Assembly: GCF_036226765.1 (NCBI RefSeq)
Contig: NZ_CP109017.1
Span: 3,413,501-3,477,500 of the forward strand
Direction: 5' to 3'
Source: Streptomyces sp. NBC_00670
GTDB lineage: Bacteria > Actinomycetota > Actinomycetes > Streptomycetales > Streptomycetaceae
DNA: 64,000 nt
Below are positions 7,685-15,836 of this stretch, one piece after another. The notes under the pieces are model-generated. The model had not been told where the DNA came from and searched no databases. It saw only the letters and a program-made list of their open reading frames with translations. The number at the start of each line of letters is the position of its first letter. Position 1 is the stretch's first letter. The position numbers were made by a program, and so were the translations under genes.

Positions 7685-8538
7685 ACCGCCTCCCCCGGCT
7701 CCGCGATGCGGTCGAGCTGGTCCTTGAGGAGCTGTGTGGCTCCCTCGGTCTTCAACGGGGCCACCCCGTCCACCGTGGCCGTGACCAGGACGTCTCCCTG
7801 AGCGGCGTAGCAGTACATCGCGTCCAGGTCGTCGCCGGTGTCCTTCGGCGGCCGGTAGCACCGCGCGTCCTTGTGCCCCTTGATCCTGGGCCCCTCGCGC
7901 AGGACGTCGCCCAGGGCGTCGAAGAGCTCGTCCTGGCCGGCGGCGGCGGCCCGTACGGAGGAGCGGTCCATGCGGACCAGCGTGATGCTCACGGTGGCGG
8001 CAGAGTCCCAGGTGCGGTCGAGGTAGCTGCGCATCGCCATGCCCTTGATGTGCTGCTTGTCGATCTGCCGTTCCAGCAGCCTGCGCTGGGAGCGGGGCAG
8101 GTCGCGCAGCACCTCCTTGCGGAGGGCGGTGGCCCGGGCCCCGCTGAGCTCGGCGTCCGCGCCGTACTCGCCGAGGTCGGGACCGCGCCCGAAGCCGCCG
8201 GTACTGTCGCCGCCGTACGGCACGAGCAGCGCGGCGAGCCCGGAGGCGGCGGGCGCCTTGTGGTCGTCGCCCTTCCCCTCGGGGAACTTCCAGCGGGGGG
8301 CGCCCGCGTCACGGTCGGCCCCGTCGACGGCGACGGCGGTGTACCCGACCCCGCCGACGACGGCGAGCGCGAGCACGGCGGCCCCGACGATCCGCGGCAC
8401 GCGGGCACGCCTGGCGGGGCGGGCGACCGGGGTCGGACTCGTCTCCGGTGCCGGGATCGCTTCCGGTGCCGGGATCGGGTCCGGGAGTGCGGCCGGAGCC
8501 GCGTCCGGGATCGGCGGGGTGGGTTCTTCATGGCTCAC
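7681..8538 (-). CDS. Membrane-anchored extracytoplasmic protein, second gene of a paralogous operon
   Basis: A 285-residue protein with the same plan as its neighbours: a Pro/Ala-rich cytoplasmic tail with PAPE repeats, one transmembrane helix (about residues 50-70), and an outer domain. The outer domain is more diverged: SQRRLLERQIDKQHIKGMAM, and DARCYRPPKDTGDDLDAMYC with two cysteines that could form a disulfide. ATGA overlaps join it to the genes on both sides. Probably a diverged paralog; no function is assigned. Confidence 0.8.
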   Translation of the reverse strand: MSHEEPTPPIPDAAPAALPDPIPAPEAIPAPETSPTPVARPARRARVPRIVGAAVLALAVVGGVGYTAVAVDGADRDAGAPRWKFPEGKGDDHKAPAASGLAALLVPYGGDSTGGFGRGPDLGEYGADAELSGARATALRKEVLRDLPRSQRRLLERQIDKQHIKGMAMRSYLDRTWDSAATVSITLVRMDRSSVRAAAAGQDELFDALGDVLREGPRIKGHKDARCYRPPKDTGDDLDAMYCYAAQGDVLVTATVDGVAPLKTEGATQLLKDQLDRIAEPGEAV

Positions 8539-9416
8539 AGGCGCTCCAGCTGACGTTCGGCCAGGCGCATGATCGTGGCCTTGGTGACCGGCTTGGTGCC
8601 GGTGACGTAGATCTCCAGGCAGACGTCCCCGCGCCAGGCGTACGCCTCCGCGTCGTACACCGGCAGATAGCCGGCCTTCGTCTCGGGCCGGCTGTGCACG
8701 TACGCGCGGCCGTCCCGCGTGCCGGGCAGCGCCCAGCTCCGGGTGCCGCTCTTACGGCCGGCCCAGTACTGGTTGTTGGAGTTGGACTCCTCGGCCGCCA
8801 GGGACTCCTCCTGCCGGTACTGCACCAGCCGGATCTCCACGCTGCTGTCGCCGCCCGTTTCCCAGCCGACGACGGCGGCCCGGCGGAACTCCTCGTCCGA
8901 GGCATGTTCGAAGGCGCCGGCGGGCTTCTCGTAACTCTCGGCGTACGAGGCCTGGTCCAGCCAGCCGTCCGTTCCCGTGAGCCACTCCGCGTCCTCGGCG
9001 CCGGCCGGCTTCTTCAGCAGCAGCTTGCGCAGATCGCCGTCGGTCCTCAGCCGGGCGTCCCGCGCGGCGGAGAGCGGCTCCGGCTCGCCCTTGGCCTGCT
9101 TGATGACCGGCTGGGAGAGGGAGGGCAGCTTCGTCGGCGCGCGGTCGGCCTGGATCAGGTACCCGGCGCAGGCACCGGCGACCAGCCCGAGCACGGCGGC
9201 CCCGGCGAGCAGCAGCGGACCACGCCGCCGCCGGACCGGCGCGGACGGTTCCGCGGAGGGCGCGACCGGGGGTTCTACAGCGAACTCGACAGGGGGTTCT
9301 ACGGACGGTTCGACAGGTGACTGGACAGGTGGCCCGACAGGTGGTGCGACAACTGGTGCGACAAGTGGTTCATCAGGCGCTTTTGGCGCGTCGGGTCTTT
9401 CTTCGGGTCGTTCCAA
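8535..9416 (-). CDS. Membrane-anchored extracytoplasmic protein, first gene of a paralogous operon
   Basis: About 293 residues: an N-terminal Pro/Val/Glu-rich segment with PPVEP-type repeats, a transmembrane helix (GPLLLAGAAVLGLVAGACAG), and an outer domain with GTDGWLDQASYAESY and VCLEIYVTGTKPVTKATIMR. The start is uncertain: the TTG at 9416 has GGGGGA 4 nt upstream, while a GTG at 9428 lacks a site. Its stop overlaps the next start (ATGA). It is divergent from the DsrE-like gene. Confidence 0.78.
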   Translation of the reverse strand: MERPEERPDAPKAPDEPLVAPVVAPPVGPPVQSPVEPSVEPPVEFAVEPPVAPSAEPSAPVRRRRGPLLLAGAAVLGLVAGACAGYLIQADRAPTKLPSLSQPVIKQAKGEPEPLSAARDARLRTDGDLRKLLLKKPAGAEDAEWLTGTDGWLDQASYAESYEKPAGAFEHASDEEFRRAAVVGWETGGDSSVEIRLVQYRQEESLAAEESNSNNQYWAGRKSGTRSWALPGTRDGRAYVHSRPETKAGYLPVYDAEAYAWRGDVCLEIYVTGTKPVTKATIMRLAERQLERL

Positions 9417-9518
9417 GACGTCCCCCACAAAAAGGTGAAGCACGGATTCCGTCCCGTGCGGCACAGAAGACCCACAGGTCCCGTCCCCGGTTGTAGACAC
9501 GTTGATTACGATTCGGGC

Positions 9519-9881
9519 ATGGCGAAGAAGCTCGTGATCAAGGTGACGGCGGGGGCGGACGCGCCCGAACGCTGCTCGCAGGCGTTCACCGTGGCGGCCG
9601 TGGCCGTCGCCAGTGGTGTGGACGTGTCCCTGTGGCTGACCGGCGAGTCCGCGTGGTTCGCGGTGCCGGGGCGGGCGGCGGAGTTCGAACTGCCGCACTC
9701 CGCGCCGCTGCCCGGCCTGATCGAGTCGATCATGGCGGCGGGCCGCATCACGCTCTGCACGCAGTGCGCCGCCCGCCGGGACCTCACCGAGAAGGACGTC
9801 ATCGAGGGCGTCCGGATCGCGGGCGCGCAGGTGTTCGTGCAGGAGGCGATGGCGGACGAGACACAGGCGCTCGTCTACTGA
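9519..9881 (+). CDS. DsrE-family small protein
   Basis: A 120-residue protein with a Rossmann-like DsrE/YchN layout: an N-terminal strand KKLVIKVTAG, a helical AERCSQAFTVA region, DVSLWLTGESAWFAV, then CTQCAARRDL with a CxxC. DsrE-like proteins often carry or relay sulfane sulfur through a cysteine. The sulfurtransferase operon 1-2 kb away makes a sulfur role conceivable, but this is inference. A TACGAT hexamer 6 nt before the ATG suggests a leaderless transcript. Confidence 0.85.
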   Translation: MAKKLVIKVTAGADAPERCSQAFTVAAVAVASGVDVSLWLTGESAWFAVPGRAAEFELPHSAPLPGLIESIMAAGRITLCTQCAARRDLTEKDVIEGVRIAGAQVFVQEAMADETQALVY

Positions 9882-9911
9882 GACGGGTCGGGCAGGACAG
9901 AAGGGCGGGCG

Positions 9912-10169
9912 CTACCGGCGCTTCCTGCCGTCCAGCTCGTCCCACCACTCGTCGGACTTGGGGTCGCCGGAGGGGTCGTCCCACCAGCGGTCGTCGGGGC
10001 CGCGCCGGTTGGCGAGGATCGCGGCGGCCGGCGGGATGACCATGGCCACCACGCACATCCCGATGGCCGCCGGGACCGACCAGAGCCGTACGACTCCCCA
10101 GGCCAGCACGAAGAGCGCGATGCAGGTCCCCATCATCACGAAGTACGTCCGGCGCCGGCGTGCGTACAT
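9912..10169 (-). CDS. DUF3099-family membrane protein
   Basis: An 85-residue protein with a basic N-terminus (MYARRRRTY), two transmembrane helices (about residues 11-27 and 33-52) and a soluble tail rich in Trp/Asp (DDRWWDDPSGDPKSDEWWDE). This matches the actinobacterial DUF3099 pattern. The start at 10169 begins right before the first helix; upstream extensions are low-complexity. It is convergent with the DsrE-like gene. Confidence 0.8.
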   Translation of the reverse strand: MYARRRRTYFVMMGTCIALFVLAWGVVRLWSVPAAIGMCVVAMVIPPAAAILANRRGPDDRWWDDPSGDPKSDEWWDELDGRKRR

Positions 10170-10271
10170 GCTTCTCAGCGTAGGCCGGACCGGCGAAGGG
10201 CCGCACCCTCCGGAGGTTCCCGGTGGGTGCGGCCCTGCCGCCGTTCGGGGCGCGTGCGCGCCCCCGCTCAC

Positions 10272-10559
10272 TCAGACCGCGATCGCGACCTCCGCGAGGC
10301 CGCCCTGCTGGGCGACGACCGTGCGGTCCGCGGTGCCGCCGGGAACCAGGGCCCGTACGGTCCAGGTGCCCTCGGCCGCGTAGAAGCGGAACTGCCCCGT
10401 CGCGGAGGTGGGGACCTCCGCGGTGAACTCGCCGGTCGAGTCCAGCAGGCGGACGTAGCCGGTCACCGGCTCGCCGTCACGGGTCACCTGTCCCTGGATG
10501 GTGGTCTCACCGGCCTTGATCGTCGAGGCGTCCGGGCCGCCGGCCTTCGCTCCACACAT
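10272..10559 (-). CDS. DUF1416 protein associated with sulfurtransferase
   Basis: A 95-residue predicted beta-sandwich of the DUF1416 family, starting MCGAKAGGPDASTIKAGETT and containing VRLLDSTGEFTAEV and FRFYAAEGTWTVRALVPG. In actinobacteria it is typically encoded next to a CysA/SseA-type thiosulfate sulfurtransferase (in mycobacteria called SseC), and it lies 56 bp downstream of one here. The N-terminal cysteine could take part in sulfur transfer; that is inference. Confidence 0.9.
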   Translation of the reverse strand: MCGAKAGGPDASTIKAGETTIQGQVTRDGEPVTGYVRLLDSTGEFTAEVPTSATGQFRFYAAEGTWTVRALVPGGTADRTVVAQQGGLAEVAIAV

Positions 10560-10615
10560 GTCGTACTCCTGAAGAGGTCTTGAAAGGTCGGTGTCGGTGT
10601 CGTCGGTCGTGCGGG

Positions 10616-11461
10616 TTACTTGCCGGTGCCGAGCTCGATCGGCACGCCCACGAGGGAGCCGTACTCCGTCCAGGAGCCGTCGTAGTTCTTGACGTTCTCC
10701 TGGCCGAGCAGCTCGTGCAGGACGAACCAGGTCAGCGCGGAGCGCTCACCGATGCGGCAGTAGGCGATGGTGTCCTTGGCGAGGTCCACGTTCTCGGCGG
10801 TGTAGAGCTCCTTGAGCTCGTCGTCCGACTTGAAGGTGCCGTCGTCGTTGGCGTTCTTCGACCACGGGATGTTCGCGGCCGTCGGGACGTGGCCCGGGCG
10901 CTGCGACTGCTCCTGCGGCAGGTGGGCCGGGGCGAGCAGCTTGCCGGAGAACTCGTCGGGCGAGCGCACGTCGACGAGGTTCTGCGAGCCGATCGCGTTC
11001 ACGACGTCGTCGCGGAAGGCGCGGATCGAGGCGTCCTGCGGCTTGGCCTTGTACTGGGTGGCCGGGCGGCTGGGGACCTCGGAGCCGTCGACCAGGTCGC
11101 GGGAGTCCAGCTCCCACTTCTTGCGGCCGCCGTCGAGGAGCTTGACGTCCTGGTGGCCGTAGAGCTTGAAGTACCAGTACGCGTACGAGGCGAACCAGTT
11201 GTTGTTGCCGCCGTAGAGGACGACGGTGGTGTCGTTGGCGATGCCCTTGGCCGACAGGAGCTTCTCGAAGCCCTCCTGGTCGACGAAGTCGCGGCGGACC
11301 GGGTCCTGGAGGTCCTTGGTCCAGTCGATGCGGATCGCGTTCTTGATGTGGTTCTTGTCGTACGCGGCGGTGTCCTCGTCGACCTCGACGACGGCCACGT
11401 TCGGGTCGTCCAGGTGCGCCTGGACCCAGTCGGCGTCGACCAGTACGTCGCTGCGGCTCAT
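10616..11461 (-). CDS. sseA: Thiosulfate sulfurtransferase (rhodanese)
   Basis: Transfers sulfane sulfur from thiosulfate to acceptors such as cyanide or thiols. Two rhodanese domains in 281 residues: an inactive N-terminal one (VLVDADWVQAHL to GGRKKWEL) and a catalytic one ending in YCRIGERSALTWFVL, in which the Cys is the persulfide-bearing residue. The start at 11461 has a strong GGAGGAGAAAGC leader. Upstream lie a GC-rich hairpin and a Cys-containing leader peptide, so expression is probably tuned by cysteine supply. DUF1416 follows in the same operon. The gene is also called cysA in related genomes. Confidence 0.95.
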   Translation of the reverse strand: MSRSDVLVDADWVQAHLDDPNVAVVEVDEDTAAYDKNHIKNAIRIDWTKDLQDPVRRDFVDQEGFEKLLSAKGIANDTTVVLYGGNNNWFASYAYWYFKLYGHQDVKLLDGGRKKWELDSRDLVDGSEVPSRPATQYKAKPQDASIRAFRDDVVNAIGSQNLVDVRSPDEFSGKLLAPAHLPQEQSQRPGHVPTAANIPWSKNANDDGTFKSDDELKELYTAENVDLAKDTIAYCRIGERSALTWFVLHELLGQENVKNYDGSWTEYGSLVGVPIELGTGK

Positions 11462-11522
11462 GCTTTCTCCTCCGGGGCAGTTGCGGCGGGATGATGCGGG
11501 TGGGTGCGGGGCGCGCGGCCGT

Positions 11523-11552
11523 GCCCCGCGAGGGGCGCGTACGGCGCGGGGC
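11523..11552 (-). promoter_or_regulatory. Candidate attenuator hairpin between leader peptide and sulfurtransferase
   Basis: GCCCCGCG (11523-11530) and CGCGGGGC (11545-11552) form an 8-bp all-GC stem with a 14-nt loop, midway between the leader-peptide stop (11606) and the sulfurtransferase start (11461). It has no U-tract, so a Rho-dependent or translational mechanism is more likely than classic intrinsic termination. The role is inferred from position. Confidence 0.4.
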
Positions 11553-11605
11553 GGGGCCTCGGGGGCGAGGGCGCCGTGGGGAACGCGGAGGCGGGTGGCC
11601 TCCGG

Positions 11606-11713
11606 TCAGAAAGTGCGACAGAGCATGGCGGCGACGCGGCACAGGTCGACTGCCCGCCGCTTCGTCAGATCCGCCTGTCCCCGCAGTCGGGGGACGCTCG
11701 AGTAGCACCGCAT
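11606..11713 (-). CDS. Cys-containing leader peptide upstream of the sulfurtransferase operon
   Basis: A 35-codon reading frame starting MRCYSSVPRLRGQADLTKRR and ending AVDLCRVAAMLCRTF. The DLCRxxxxLCR C-terminus matches the actinobacterial putative leader-peptide pattern found before sulfur genes, as I remember it. In mycobacteria, short Cys-coding uORFs attenuate downstream genes when cysteine is plentiful. A -10 hexamer lies 6 nt before the ATG, so the message should be leaderless and this frame the first thing translated. Cys codons at positions 3, 25 and 32 would be the sensing residues. Confidence 0.75.
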   Translation of the reverse strand: MRCYSSVPRLRGQADLTKRRAVDLCRVAAMLCRTF

Positions 11714-11719
11714 GCTGCG

Positions 11720-11749
11720 ATCGTAAGGACGGACGGGCGGGCATGTCAC
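11720..11749 (-). promoter_or_regulatory. Promoter for the leaderless leader peptide
   Basis: On the minus strand GTGACA (-35, 11744-11749) is followed by an 18-nt spacer and TACGAT (-10, 11720-11725), then 6 nt to the ATG at 11713. This fits a principal-sigma promoter with transcription starting at or beside the start codon. Confidence 0.6.
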
Positions 11750-11921
11750 CGACGTGTCGCATACTGAGACGCGATCGTCCGTGATGTGGGATGACGAGGG
11801 TGGCCGGGGTTCCGTCGGGCCCGCGGGAGGTCCGCCACTGCCCGGTTTCGCGGCCATTGTCACTCGCGTCACACGGGGCGGGCATCTGCTGGGCGGACGG
11901 GGGCGTCTCGGCTGACGGACA

Positions 11922-11973
11922 GTCGTGCGGGACGGTCGTACGGGACGGTCGTACGGGACGTGTCACGGGACGG
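11922..11973. repeat. 13-bp tandem repeat in a 369-bp non-coding stretch
   Basis: Four consecutive units related to GTCGTACGGGACG: 11922-11934, 11935-11947, 11948-11960 and a diverged unit at 11961-11973. The interval 11714-12082 holds no gene I can support beyond the leader-peptide promoter at its left edge. Confidence 0.8.
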
Positions 11974-12082
11974 GGGCGCGGCGGCCCAGGGGCGGTCCTA
12001 CCCCACGCGGAGCCGTCTCATACCGGCCGGCGGGGGTGGGACTCGGCCCGGCGGAGTGTGTCTCGGTCCGCCGGAGTGAACC

Positions 12083-12838
12083 TCAGCCCGTCACGCTGAC
12101 GTTGGTGCCCTTGGCGGTGATGTGCACGCCCTCCTCGGCGGCCTCGACCTTGTCGATCTTGATGCCGCCGGGGAGCTGGTCGATCGCCTGCTGGAAGTCG
12201 GTGATGGAGCGGACCTTCTGCTCGGCGAGGGCCAGGCCGGTCTTGGGCAGCGAGTCGGCATGCACCTTGACGACGCCGTTCTCGACGGTGATGGAGCTGA
12301 GCAGGGACGTCGTCTGCGACAGCGCCTTGGTGGGGCCCTGGATCTTGACCTTCACCTTGATCTTGCCGTTGCCGCCGTCCGAGAGGCCGAGGATCCGCGC
12401 GGTGACGCCCGGGATGATCTCCGTCGGCTCCGACTTGGCCGCCTTCAGGAGCTCGTCGTAGGAGATCGTGGCCGTGCCGGTGGCGGTGCGGGCGGTGGCG
12501 GAGGAGTAGTCGCTGGAGAAGTCGACGCCGTGCATGTCGGCGTTGAGGTCGTCGATGCGGAGGGTGTCGGCGCCGGCGCCGCCGTTCTTCCCGGCGGTGC
12601 CGGTGGCGACCTCGTAGTCCTTGATGCCGACGTGGATCTCGTCGAGCTCGCCGCTCGCGACCTGGGTGAGGAACGGGAAGCCGTCGATGGAGACGCTGGG
12701 GGTCTCGGCGAGGTTCTCGTTGGTCTTGATGCGGTCGGCGGCCTCGTTCTGGGCGAAGTGGACGGCGACGCGGTCGGCGATGACGAAGAGTCCGCCGACG
12801 ATCACGATGATGATGAGGAGTATTCGCAGTGCGCGCAT
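12083..12838 (-). CDS. DUF2993 (LmeA-like) lipid-binding protein
   Basis: A 251-residue protein with one N-terminal membrane anchor (MRALRILLIIIVIVGGLFVI) and an outer domain of the DUF2993 family, seen in IDGFPFLTQVASGELDEIHV, a repeat-prone beta structure, and EGVHITAKGTNVSVTG at the end. Mycobacterial LmeA, a member, supports lipomannan assembly in the envelope. A role in binding envelope lipids is the natural inference; the ligand is unknown. The intergenic repeat near 13.0 kb lies about 120 bp upstream of its start. Confidence 0.85.
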   Translation of the reverse strand: MRALRILLIIIVIVGGLFVIADRVAVHFAQNEAADRIKTNENLAETPSVSIDGFPFLTQVASGELDEIHVGIKDYEVATGTAGKNGGAGADTLRIDDLNADMHGVDFSSDYSSATARTATGTATISYDELLKAAKSEPTEIIPGVTARILGLSDGGNGKIKVKVKIQGPTKALSQTTSLLSSITVENGVVKVHADSLPKTGLALAEQKVRSITDFQQAIDQLPGGIKIDKVEAAEEGVHITAKGTNVSVTG

Positions 12839-12956
12839 GCCCGGTGTGTCCCCCGCGTCGATCGGTCGAACGGCGAGCGTAACCCGGACGGGTGGGGAGG
12901 GGGCGGCCGAGGGCCGGGTTGTTGATCGGTTGTGACGGGGCGCTGCGTTGTCGGAG

Positions 12957-13120
12957 CAGGGAGCGCCCCCTGCTTTCAAGGGGCGCGGGGAACTGCGCGA
13001 CCAGCCACAACCCACCCGCACTCCCGTCGAACCACGCCACCCGAGCCCCCCGGGGTCCAAGGGGCGGAGCCCCTTGTCGGGGATGGGAAGGGTAGGGGCG
13101 GCGGGGGCGGGGAAACCCCC
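12957..13120. repeat. Dispersed GC-rich intergenic repeat, copy 2
   Basis: Inverted relative to copy 1. It contains AAGGGGCGCGGGGAACTGCG, a CCACCCGCACTCCC tract, GGGGTCCAAGGGGCGGAGCC and GGGTAGGGGCGGCGGGGGCG. A stem forms between AGCGCCCC and GGGGCGC near 12961-12985. It ends a few bases before the stop codon of the downstream-facing membrane protein gene. Confidence 0.8.
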
Positions 13121-13125
13121 GTCGG

Positions 13126-14388
13126 CTACCCCAGCGCCTGCCCCAGCACCCACACCGCCGGCGCAGCCGCGGCAAGCGGCAACGCCACGCCCGCCGTGAA
13201 GTGCACGAACCGCGACGGATAGTCGTAGCTCGCCGCCCGGTGGCCGATCAGCGCGCACACCCCCGCCCCGACCCCCAGCCCCGCTCCCGACGCCCCCAGA
13301 TCCGTCATCCCGCCCACCGCGACCCCGGCCCCCGCGGCCGCCAGCAGGGCGACCACCACCGACACCACCGTCGGCAACGGCAACGCCCGCGCGACGACCG
13401 CCACCGTGACCGCCACCCCGCCCACCGTCACCGCGTCCGCGTCGGCCGCGAGATGCCCCGTCGCCACGACCGTCAGCGCCGCCGAGACGACCGTCGCCAT
13501 CAGCCCGTACATCCGCTCGTCCGGATCGGCGTGCGAACGCAGTTGCAGGACGAGGGTGAGCAGCACCCACACCCCCAGCGTGCCGAGGATCGCCGCCGGC
13601 CCGTGCTCCCGCCCGGCCGCGAGGACGGCCACGTCCGCGACGAGCCCGCCGAGGAAGGCCAGGGCGATGCCCTGCCGGGCCGGCCACATGCCGTTGAGCC
13701 GGAACCAGCCGGCCGCGGTCACGGCCTGGAGCACCACGAGCGGCACGACGAGCGCGTACGACCCGACGACCGCCGCCCCGGCGAGCAGCACGCCGAGCAC
13801 GGCGGTGAGCAGCGCGGGCTGCATGCCCGGCTCGATGATCGGCGACCGGCCCTCCAACCGCGCCCGCTGCGCGTCGGTGATCCGGGTGTTCCCGGCGACC
13901 GTGGCGGGCCCGTAGGGCGTCCCGTCACCGCCGCCCGCCGCGCCCGCGACGGGAGGCGCCGGCACCGGCTCGGGCGCCGGAACCGGGGCCGGAGCCGGCG
14001 CGGCCTGCGGCTCGTACGGCACCGCCCCCGTCGTCGGCATGTACGCCGTCTCCGCCGCCGCCGGCGCGGCGAGCGAGGGCTGGACCTGCGTCTCCCAGGT
14101 CTGCCCCTGCCACTGCTGGGTGTACTGCTGCGGATCGGCGGTGTACTGCTGCGGATCGGCGGCCTCACCGCCGTACCAGCCCTGCTGCTGAGGGTGCTGG
14201 TGCTGCTGCTGCGGCGGCTGGTGCTGCTGCTGCGGCGGCTGCTGGGCGTACGGCCGCGGCTCCCCGTACCCCTGCTGGTAGCCGTCGTACCGCGGGGACC
14301 GGTACGGCCCTTGCTGCCCGTACTCCCCGTACTGCTCGTACTCCCCCTGCTGCCCATGCTCCCCGTAGGGCCCATACGGCTCCGACAT
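13126..14388 (-). CDS. Multi-pass membrane protein with Gln/Tyr/Pro-rich N-terminus
   Basis: About 420 residues. The first 170 are low complexity (YGEYGQQGPY, PPQQQHQ and DPQQYT repeats, then an Ala/Pro tract) and should be cytoplasmic and disordered. About eight or nine transmembrane helices follow from SPIIEPGMQPALLTAVLGVL to the C-terminus. The ATG at 14388 was chosen because AGGAGG sits 6 nt upstream; a GTG two codons earlier would be too close to it. It starts just after the MoaD-like stop, so the two are likely coupled. No function is recognised. Confidence 0.8.
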   Translation of the reverse strand: MSEPYGPYGEHGQQGEYEQYGEYGQQGPYRSPRYDGYQQGYGEPRPYAQQPPQQQHQPPQQQHQHPQQQGWYGGEAADPQQYTADPQQYTQQWQGQTWETQVQPSLAAPAAAETAYMPTTGAVPYEPQAAPAPAPVPAPEPVPAPPVAGAAGGGDGTPYGPATVAGNTRITDAQRARLEGRSPIIEPGMQPALLTAVLGVLLAGAAVVGSYALVVPLVVLQAVTAAGWFRLNGMWPARQGIALAFLGGLVADVAVLAAGREHGPAAILGTLGVWVLLTLVLQLRSHADPDERMYGLMATVVSAALTVVATGHLAADADAVTVGGVAVTVAVVARALPLPTVVSVVVALLAAAGAGVAVGGMTDLGASGAGLGVGAGVCALIGHRAASYDYPSRFVHFTAGVALPLAAAAPAVWVLGQALG

Positions 14389-14390
14389 GC

Positions 14391-14645
14391 TCACCCTCCT
14401 GCGAACGGCGGGAGCACCTCTACCGTGCCGCCCTCGGCCAGCCGTACCGTCTCGTGTTCACGCTTCCCGACCGGGTCTCCGTCGACGAGGAAGGAGCACC
14501 GCAGCAGGACCCGGTCCAGCTCGCCGGGGTGTCGTTCCCGGGCGGCGTCGAGCGCCTGTGCGAGCGTGACCGCGTCGTACGGCTCCTCGGCGGTCCCGGC
14601 CGCGGCCTTGGCGGCGGCCCAGTAGCGCACCGTGCCTCTTGCCAT
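14391..14645 (-). CDS. MoaD/ThiS-family ubiquitin-like sulfur carrier
   Basis: An 84-residue beta-grasp protein ending VEVLPPFAGG, with the C-terminal Gly-Gly that is adenylated and thiocarboxylated in this family. Other visible family features are the N-terminal VRYWAAAKAAAG strand-helix and LLRCSFLVDGDP. It may serve molybdopterin synthesis or another sulfur-transfer path; no MoaE or MoeB partner lies nearby. Its stop adjoins the start of the membrane protein downstream. Confidence 0.9.
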   Translation of the reverse strand: MARGTVRYWAAAKAAAGTAEEPYDAVTLAQALDAARERHPGELDRVLLRCSFLVDGDPVGKREHETVRLAEGGTVEVLPPFAGG

Positions 14646-14707
14646 CTCGTCCCTCGATCGGTGATGCCGGCGAGTACCTCGGCGCCGGCTGTGTGAACAC
14701 CGTCAGG

Positions 14708-15580
14708 CTAGCCCGCCCGCGCCGCCACCCACGCCCCGATGCGCTCCAACAGCTCGTCCGCCGCCGCGTTCTCGGCGTGGCCCATGCCCTCCTCCAGCCA
14801 GAGTTCGGCGTGGTCGGGGGCGGCGTCGGCCAGCATGCGGGGGTGGTCGACGGGGAAGTAGCCGTCCCGGTCGCCGTGCACGATCAGCAGCGGCGTCGGC
14901 GCGATCAGCGGCACCGACTCGACCGGGGAGGCGGGGACCGGGTCCCAGTCCCGGTGGTGGATGCGGGTGCGCAGGCCGTAGCGGCCCACCGCGCGCCCCA
15001 CCGGCCGGGTGACCAGCCAGTGCAGCCGCCGCATCGGTGCCGTACCCCGGTAGTACCAGCGGGCCGGCGAGCTGACCGCGACCACCGTGTCCGTCTCCGC
15101 ACCCTCGGGCCGCAGCGCCGCGTGCCGCAGTACCACCGAGCCGCCCATCGAGAAGCCGACCGTGGCCACCCGGGTGTGGCCGAGCTCACGCGCCCACCGC
15201 ACCGCCGCCGCCAGGTCCAGCACCTCGCGGTCGCCGACGGTGGAGTGCCCGCCGGAGGCGCCGTGGCCCCGGAAGGAGAACGTGACCACCGCCCCGCGAC
15301 GGCGCAGCGCGGCCGCGACCCGCCGTACGTGCGGGCGCTCCAGGTCCCCGGTGAAACCGTGCGCGACGACGAGGACGAGCCCGGCGCCCTCCGCCTCCGC
15401 GGCACGCTCGCCGGGGTCGTACGCGGCGTCGATCAGGACCCCGTCCTCCGTGCGCAGGAACCGCCGCCGCGGCGCCCGCCGCTCCCCCTCCGTACCCGCC
15501 CCGGACACCGCGTCCGCGGGTGTCTCACCCTTCGGACGCCCCGTGGGACGCGCCACATGACCTGCCCGACCACCGCTCAT
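14708..15580 (-). CDS. Alpha/beta hydrolase
   Basis: A 290-residue serine hydrolase. HGFTGD supplies the oxyanion region, GFSMGG the nucleophile elbow (Ser), HGDRDGYFP the acid, and EEGMGHAEN the catalytic His. The start at 15580 (MSGGRAGH) follows a short basic N-terminus; longer upstream frames run into the glnR leader. The substrate is unknown. It is divergent from glnR. Confidence 0.9.
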   Translation of the reverse strand: MSGGRAGHVARPTGRPKGETPADAVSGAGTEGERRAPRRRFLRTEDGVLIDAAYDPGERAAEAEGAGLVLVVAHGFTGDLERPHVRRVAAALRRRGAVVTFSFRGHGASGGHSTVGDREVLDLAAAVRWARELGHTRVATVGFSMGGSVVLRHAALRPEGAETDTVVAVSSPARWYYRGTAPMRRLHWLVTRPVGRAVGRYGLRTRIHHRDWDPVPASPVESVPLIAPTPLLIVHGDRDGYFPVDHPRMLADAAPDHAELWLEEGMGHAENAAADELLERIGAWVAARAG

Positions 15581-15602
15581 GTGGGCTATTCTGCTGCGAA
15601 GA

Positions 15603-15718
15603 GGACTCGGGCAGAGAAGCCCCCGGGTCCTTTTGTGCTTTCGGGAGCGTTGTATACGAAGCGGGAAAGCCGGCAGCGAAGCGCGGAAAGCCACAGCGAA
15701 GCAGCCAAGCAGTGAAGC
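15603..15718 (+). promoter_or_regulatory. glnR leader region: terminator-like hairpin and 20-bp direct repeats
   Basis: GGACTCGGG (15603-15611) pairs with CCCGGGTCC (15622-15630; one G-T pair) and is followed by TTTT, resembling an intrinsic terminator. A possible -10 (TATTCT, 15587-15592) lies just before it. Direct repeats follow with a 20-bp period: GAAGCGGGAAAGCCGGCAGC at 15658, GAAGCGCGGAAAGCCACAGC at 15678, and a partial at 15698. Regulation of glnR by this leader is an inference. Confidence 0.4.
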
Positions 15719-15836
15719 AGTGCAGTGCCGCACACATCCTCGACAGAACCGAGGAAGGACCGGACGTCATGGGCCAGCGAACCGAGCACGACCATACGAA
15801 GCCCCCGGAGGGGACGACCCCCGAGGGGAGGACGCG

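Noticed and set aside
13126..14388. A prion-like or phase-separating regulator because of the Gln/Tyr-rich N-terminus
   Set aside because: The rest is a plain multi-pass membrane protein and low-complexity N-termini are common in Streptomyces; no evidence beyond composition.
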